From positions 62,001 to 126,000 of the forward strand of contig JAJFGB010000006.1 in NCBI GenBank assembly GCA_021776335.1: a stretch of DNA of 64,000 bases. The letters run 5' to 3'. The notes below the pieces were generated by a model. That model searched no databases. It worked only from the letters and a program-made list of their open reading frames with translations, and had not been told where the DNA came from. The stretch is from Hyphococcus sp. GTDB taxonomy: Bacteria > Pseudomonadota > Alphaproteobacteria > Caulobacterales > Parvularculaceae. Below, piece after piece: positions 59,634-64,000 of the stretch. Numbering within the stretch: position 1 is the first letter of the stretch; every line of letters starts with the position of its first letter. Made by a program: the position numbers and the translations under genes.

Positions 59634-60413
59634 ATGACGCAGCGCGGCGAAGATGAAACCTCCTTTGGTTTTCGCAAGGTGAAAGCCAGCGAAAAAGCCG
59701 GCCTTGTGCGTGATGTCTTCGACAGCGTCGCAGAGCGATACGACCTGATGAATGACCTTATGTCAGGCGGCGTCCACCGGATTTGGAAATCGGTAATGCT
59801 GGACCGGCTCTCTCCCCAGCCTGGCGAAATGCTCATTGATGTCGCCGGCGGCACCGGCGATGTCGCCATTGGATTCCTAGGGCGCGCCAATGGCCGTCCG
59901 TCCGCGGATAAAAAGCCAGCTGCACATGCGACCATATGTGATATCAATTATGAAATGTTGCGTGCTGGCGCCGGGCGCGCGCCTGCAAAAACCTTAGCTT
60001 CTCAACTAACACGAATTTGCGGTAACGCCGAGGCGCTGCCCTTCAACAGCGGTAAAGCCGACGCCTACACAATTGCTTTCGGCATCCGCAATGTTACTGA
60101 TATGGATGCAGCGCTGAAAGAAGCTCGGCGCGTCTTAAAACCAGGGGGGCGGTTTTTGTGCCTTGAGTTTTCTCATCCGATTACGGAGGGCCTCCAAAAA
60201 ATTTACGACGCCTATTCCTTTAATGTTATTCCCTGGCTCGGCGACAAAGTCGCCAATGACGCAGAGTCATACGCCTATCTCGTTGAATCGATTCGTAAGT
60301 TTCCAGGTCAGGAAGCTTTTGCCACCCGCATCCGGAAGGCTGGTTTTTCACGCGTAAAATATGAAAATCTCACCGGCGGTGTTGCGGCCTTGCACATCGG
60401 CTGGAGAGTTTAG
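59634..60413 (+). CDS. ubiE: Bifunctional demethylmenaquinone/2-methoxy-6-polyprenyl-benzoquinol methyltransferase UbiE
   Basis: [74 protein letters not shown]. Confidence 0.97.
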   Translation: MTQRGEDETSFGFRKVKASEKAGLVRDVFDSVAERYDLMNDLMSGGVHRIWKSVMLDRLSPQPGEMLIDVAGGTGDVAIGFLGRANGRPSADKKPAAHATICDINYEMLRAGAGRAPAKTLASQLTRICGNAEALPFNSGKADAYTIAFGIRNVTDMDAALKEARRVLKPGGRFLCLEFSHPITEGLQKIYDAYSFNVIPWLGDKVANDAESYAYLVESIRKFPGQEAFATRIRKAGFSRVKYENLTGGVAALHIGWRV

Positions 60414-60422
60414 CCAACAAGC

Positions 60423-61961
60423 ATGTTCACCGCCCTCACAGATTATGTTCGCCTTGCCCGCGCCGGCTGGACCCTGACGCGCCATGACGCGCTCATTCCA
60501 CGCGAGTTTGCGCACCTGACGCCGACGGCGCTGCAAGTGTTTGGAACCTTGACGCGCATCGGCGCGCGCGGACGCGCCAGGCGCCCCGGCGAACGCCTCG
60601 CCTCGGCTTTTGAGCGGCTTGGACCAGCTTATGTAAAGCTCGGGCAGTTCATGGCGACGCGGCCCGATATTATCGGTTTTGAGATGGCCGCCGATCTTGG
60701 CCGGCTGCAGGACAAAATGCCGGCTTTTCCCGAGGCGCAGGCGCGCCGGGAAATAGAAACCGCCTTTGGTCAGAAAATAGAAGATCTGTTTACGGAGTTT
60801 TCGGCGCCGATCGCCGCCGCTTCCATCGCACAGGCGCACCGGGCAACACTGCCGGATGGCCGCAAAGTTGCCGTCAAAGTCCTTCGTCCGGCAATCGAAC
60901 GCATTGCAGCCCAGGAGTTCCGCGCCTTTGGCCGCGCGGCAAGAAACATAGAGACGCTCTCCAAAACCGCGCGCCGCATGGAGCCGGTGCAATTCATTGA
61001 AACTTTGAAGGCCTCGGCGGCAATAGAGCTGGACCTCAGAATGGAAGCCGGCGCCGCCTCGGAGCTGGCGGAAAATCTAAAAGATGAGCCGCGCCTGCGC
61101 ATCCCGGAAGTGATTTGGCCGCTTTCGTCGCGCCGGGTCCTGACGGTCGAATGGATCGACGGCACGCCCCTAGGTGATTTGGACGCTCTTGACGCGCGCG
61201 GTGTCGACCGCGAGGAACTTGCGCAACTGGTCCTCTCGGTCTTTCTGACCCAGGCGCTCCATACGGGCTTTTTCCACGCCGACATGCACCAGGGCAACCT
61301 GATCGTCGATGATGCGGGGCGTCTTGCCCTCATTGATTTTGGCATTATGGGCCGTCTTGATGATGTTGCGCGCCATACTTTTGCGGAAATCATCTACGGC
61401 TTTATCACACGCAATTATAAGCGCACCGCCGAAGTCCACTTTAACGCCGGCTACATCACGCCGGAGCATTCGATTGATGCATTTGCGCAAGCGTTGCGTG
61501 CGGTTGGCGAGCCGCTCCAGGGCCGCAATGCTGCGCAGGTCGACATGTCCCGAGTGCTGCAACAATTATTCGATGTGACCGCTATGTTTGACATGCATTT
61601 GCGTCCCGAACTGCTGCTGCTTCAGCGCACCATGGTGACCGTTGAAGGCGTTGCGCGGCTCCTAGATCCGGAAGTCGACATGTGGGAAGCAGCAACGCCC
61701 ACCGTACGGGCCTATATTAACAAGGCGATCGGGCCCCAGGCCCAGGCCGACAAACTCAGAATCGCTACCCGAAAAGCGCTCGAAATCGCACCGCAGCTGC
61801 CGCACTATGTGGAAGAGATTGGCAAGGCGGCGGAAAAAATCGCTGACGGGCGCGTCACTTTGGGACAGGCATCGTCTCATAACAACACAGGCGCCCGCGC
61901 AATCTTGTTGTTTGCTGGGGCTGCCATCGTCGCCCTCATCGCCATTATCGCTTTTCGCTAG
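60423..61961 (+). CDS. ubiB: Ubiquinone biosynthesis protein UbiB
   Basis: LGPAYVKLGQFMATRPDIIG (KxGQ); AAASIAQAHRATLPDGRKVAVKVLRP; GFFHADMHQGNLIVDDAGRLALIDFGIMGRL. Confidence 0.97.
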   Translation: MFTALTDYVRLARAGWTLTRHDALIPREFAHLTPTALQVFGTLTRIGARGRARRPGERLASAFERLGPAYVKLGQFMATRPDIIGFEMAADLGRLQDKMPAFPEAQARREIETAFGQKIEDLFTEFSAPIAAASIAQAHRATLPDGRKVAVKVLRPAIERIAAQEFRAFGRAARNIETLSKTARRMEPVQFIETLKASAAIELDLRMEAGAASELAENLKDEPRLRIPEVIWPLSSRRVLTVEWIDGTPLGDLDALDARGVDREELAQLVLSVFLTQALHTGFFHADMHQGNLIVDDAGRLALIDFGIMGRLDDVARHTFAEIIYGFITRNYKRTAEVHFNAGYITPEHSIDAFAQALRAVGEPLQGRNAAQVDMSRVLQQLFDVTAMFDMHLRPELLLLQRTMVTVEGVARLLDPEVDMWEAATPTVRAYINKAIGPQAQADKLRIATRKALEIAPQLPHYVEEIGKAAEKIADGRVTLGQASSHNNTGARAILLFAGAAIVALIAIIAFR

Positions 61962-62035
61962 AAAAAACGCCGCCGCGGTTACCAAATCTTTGCCTGATTA
62001 CGGCAGGCTTCGCGCCGGATTGCGAAAAACGAGGC

Positions 62036-62635
62036 ATGCAGATGTTTGGAATTGGCGCAAGAAAGCATGACGAGCCAGCTGGCGAATATTTGACCGCGCG
62101 GCTCAATGCGCGTGTGCAACCAATCGACCGTGGAGAATACTACGAAGACCCACTGGACGAAACAATCAGTGCGGCCGGCGTGGGTGCGGTTACGGGCGGC
62201 GGCACACAACTCGCTGACGAACCGGCGGGTATTGAGTTTTGCGACCTCGAAATCCGCGTCTCAAATACATCGAATGAGACCTTGAGCATGATCATTGAAC
62301 GCCTTGAGGTCCTTGGCGCGCCGATAGGCTCTAAACTTATTCTCGATGGCGACGGACGGGAAATACCCTTTGGCGTCAATGAGGGCATCGGCATCTTTCT
62401 GAACGGAACCGATCTTCCTGATTCAGTCTACGAGAAATGCGACGTTGACCATGTCACAACCGAGCTAGACCGGCTGATGGGTGAAAATGGCACTTATCGC
62501 GGCTATTGGCAGGGCTCAGAGGAAACAGCGCTTTACTGCTACGGGCCGTCATTCGAAACGATGAAAGCGGCCATTGAACCCCTCCTCGCCGCCTATCCTT
62601 TATGTGAAAAGGCCAGGATCGAGCAGATCGCCTGA
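62036..62635 (+). CDS. Hypothetical protein
   Basis: 199 aa ORF with good context in an ubiE-ubiB-X-coaBC run; no recognised family. Confidence 0.6.
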   Translation: MQMFGIGARKHDEPAGEYLTARLNARVQPIDRGEYYEDPLDETISAAGVGAVTGGGTQLADEPAGIEFCDLEIRVSNTSNETLSMIIERLEVLGAPIGSKLILDGDGREIPFGVNEGIGIFLNGTDLPDSVYEKCDVDHVTTELDRLMGENGTYRGYWQGSEETALYCYGPSFETMKAAIEPLLAAYPLCEKARIEQIA

Positions 62636-62688
62636 TTGCGACCACCCGTGTGGTGACTTTGATGAATGTCCGGCTTATTTAAAGGCCC

Positions 62689-63924
62689 ATGACAGACGGC
62701 GAAAAGAAAATACTCCTCATCATTGGCGGCGGCATCGCCGCCTATAAAAGCCTTGAGCTGATCCGCGAGCTATCCCGGCGCGGCGTCAAAACGCGCGCGA
62801 TCCTGACCAAAGCCGGCGCCGAATTTATTACGCCACTTTCGGTCGCAAGCCTCTCCGGTGAAAAGTGCCATACAGAACTTTTTGACCTCACCGCTGAAAC
62901 CGAAATGGGACATATTGAATTATCACGTTCGGCGGACCTTGTAGTTGCAGCACCCGCTACCGCTGACCTGATGGCTAAAGCCGCAAATGGCGCGGCCAAT
63001 GACCTGGCTTCAACAGCGCTGATGGCAACCGATAAGCCGGTACTTTTCGCGCCCGCGATGAATGTCAGAATGTGGGAACACGCCGCAACCCAACGCAATT
63101 TGAAAACCTTGAAAAGCGACGGCGCCTTATTTGTCGGTCCGAATGAGGGCGACATGGCATGCGGTGAATATGGGCCCGGACGCATGGCCGAACCCGCGGA
63201 AATTGCGGACGCTGTGGAGGCTTATTTCGCCAAAAGCGCGCACGGCCCGCTTACAGGAAAACGCTTTCTGATCACCGCAGGACCAACCCATGAGCCCATT
63301 GATCCGGTGCGCTATATCGCCAATCGGTCATCCGGCAAGCAAGGTTATGCGATCGCTGCGGCGCTCAGAAATCTCGGCGCTGATGTAGTGCTTGTTACTG
63401 GACCGACCAGCGTATCTGTTCCCGCCGGCGTGGAAACCATCCGTGTCGAGACCGCCCGCCAGATGATGGAGGCGAGCGAGGCGGCGCTTCCCGTCGACTG
63501 CGCCATATGTTGCGCCGCCGTCGCCGATTACCGACCGTCGATTGAAACCGATCATAAGATCAAAAAGGAGCGCGGCGGCCTCACCACAATACCCGTGGCT
63601 GAAAATCCGGATATCTTAAAATCCATTTCACAGCTGACAGTCGGTCGCCCGCGCCTCGTGGTCGGCTTTGCCGCTGAAACCGATGACATTCTCGGGCACG
63701 CCGAATCGAAGCGCCGGCGCAAAGGTTGTGACTGGATTGTGGCCAATGACGTCTCACCGGGCGCCCACTGCGCCATGGGCGGGGCGCAAAACACCATTAT
63801 CCTGATCACCGACAAGGGCGACGAGACCTGGCCGGAACTACCCAAGGACGAAGTCGCAAGACGATTGGCGACGCGCATCGCCAAGGCGCTGGGCGGACCA
63901 ACGCTGGTAAAAGCGGCGGAATAG
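62689..63924 (+). CDS. coaBC: Bifunctional phosphopantothenoylcysteine decarboxylase/phosphopantothenate-cysteine ligase
   Basis: LLIIGGGIAAYKSLELIRELSRRG; FAPAMNVRMWEH; MACGEYGPGRMAEP; LITAGPTHEPIDPVRYIANRSSGKQGYAIA. Confidence 0.97.
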   Translation: MTDGEKKILLIIGGGIAAYKSLELIRELSRRGVKTRAILTKAGAEFITPLSVASLSGEKCHTELFDLTAETEMGHIELSRSADLVVAAPATADLMAKAANGAANDLASTALMATDKPVLFAPAMNVRMWEHAATQRNLKTLKSDGALFVGPNEGDMACGEYGPGRMAEPAEIADAVEAYFAKSAHGPLTGKRFLITAGPTHEPIDPVRYIANRSSGKQGYAIAAALRNLGADVVLVTGPTSVSVPAGVETIRVETARQMMEASEAALPVDCAICCAAVADYRPSIETDHKIKKERGGLTTIPVAENPDILKSISQLTVGRPRLVVGFAAETDDILGHAESKRRRKGCDWIVANDVSPGAHCAMGGAQNTIILITDKGDETWPELPKDEVARRLATRIAKALGGPTLVKAAE

Positions 63925-63927
63925 CCA

Positions 63928-64000
63928 GTGAAGAAAACCATCGCGCTCGCTGCTTTAGGGCTCGCCGTCGGCGCTTTCATGCTGGACTGGCTGGAATATC
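63928..64000 (+). CDS. Partial ORF, start of an unidentified membrane/exported protein
   Basis: GTG start; MKKTIALAALGLAVGAFMLDWLEY..., truncated by the window end. Confidence 0.45.
   Translation, partial: MKKTIALAALGLAVGAFMLDWLEY

Noticed and set aside
1-64000. Searched for transposases, integrases, phage genes, toxin-antitoxin pairs and CRISPR arrays
   Set aside because: None seen in the ORF translations; the window looks like stable chromosome.

Overview
This is a 64 kb alphaproteobacterial chromosomal window (gene content and order resemble Hyphomonadales/Parvularculales-like genomes; lineage inferred from families, not searched). I support about 67 coding regions and saw no rRNA, tRNA, CRISPR array or mobile element. 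Most of the window is housekeeping: rpsP, ffh, rph, hrcA-grpE, pckA, nth-pyrF, hemC/hemD/HemY/mitofilin-like, tsaD, gpsA, ppa, argG, trpB/trpF, ihfB, ubiE-ubiB, coaBC. The main accessory region is 11.3-19.2 kb, a compact minus-strand exopolysaccharide/exosortase operon: GT4, GT2, EpsD-like, Wzz/GumC-like, BY-kinase-like, exosortase, EpsI, GT2. Its BY-kinase-like protein appears to have lost Walker A, Walker B and the C-terminal Tyr cluster, and it carries an N-terminal region resembling MshEN (GspE-N). A tandem PilZ protein lies nearby, and a small protein at 25.8 kb resembles XrtV-system accessory proteins. Other points of interest are a C-rich-loop double hairpin with a strong terminator (44.35-44.45 kb), a three-hairpin leader upstream of the cupin-ffh-cupin-rpsP operon, a repeat-rich GIN/DUF2807 protein, and several unassigned small or secreted ORFs. 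All family names come from reading the translations; no searches were run.
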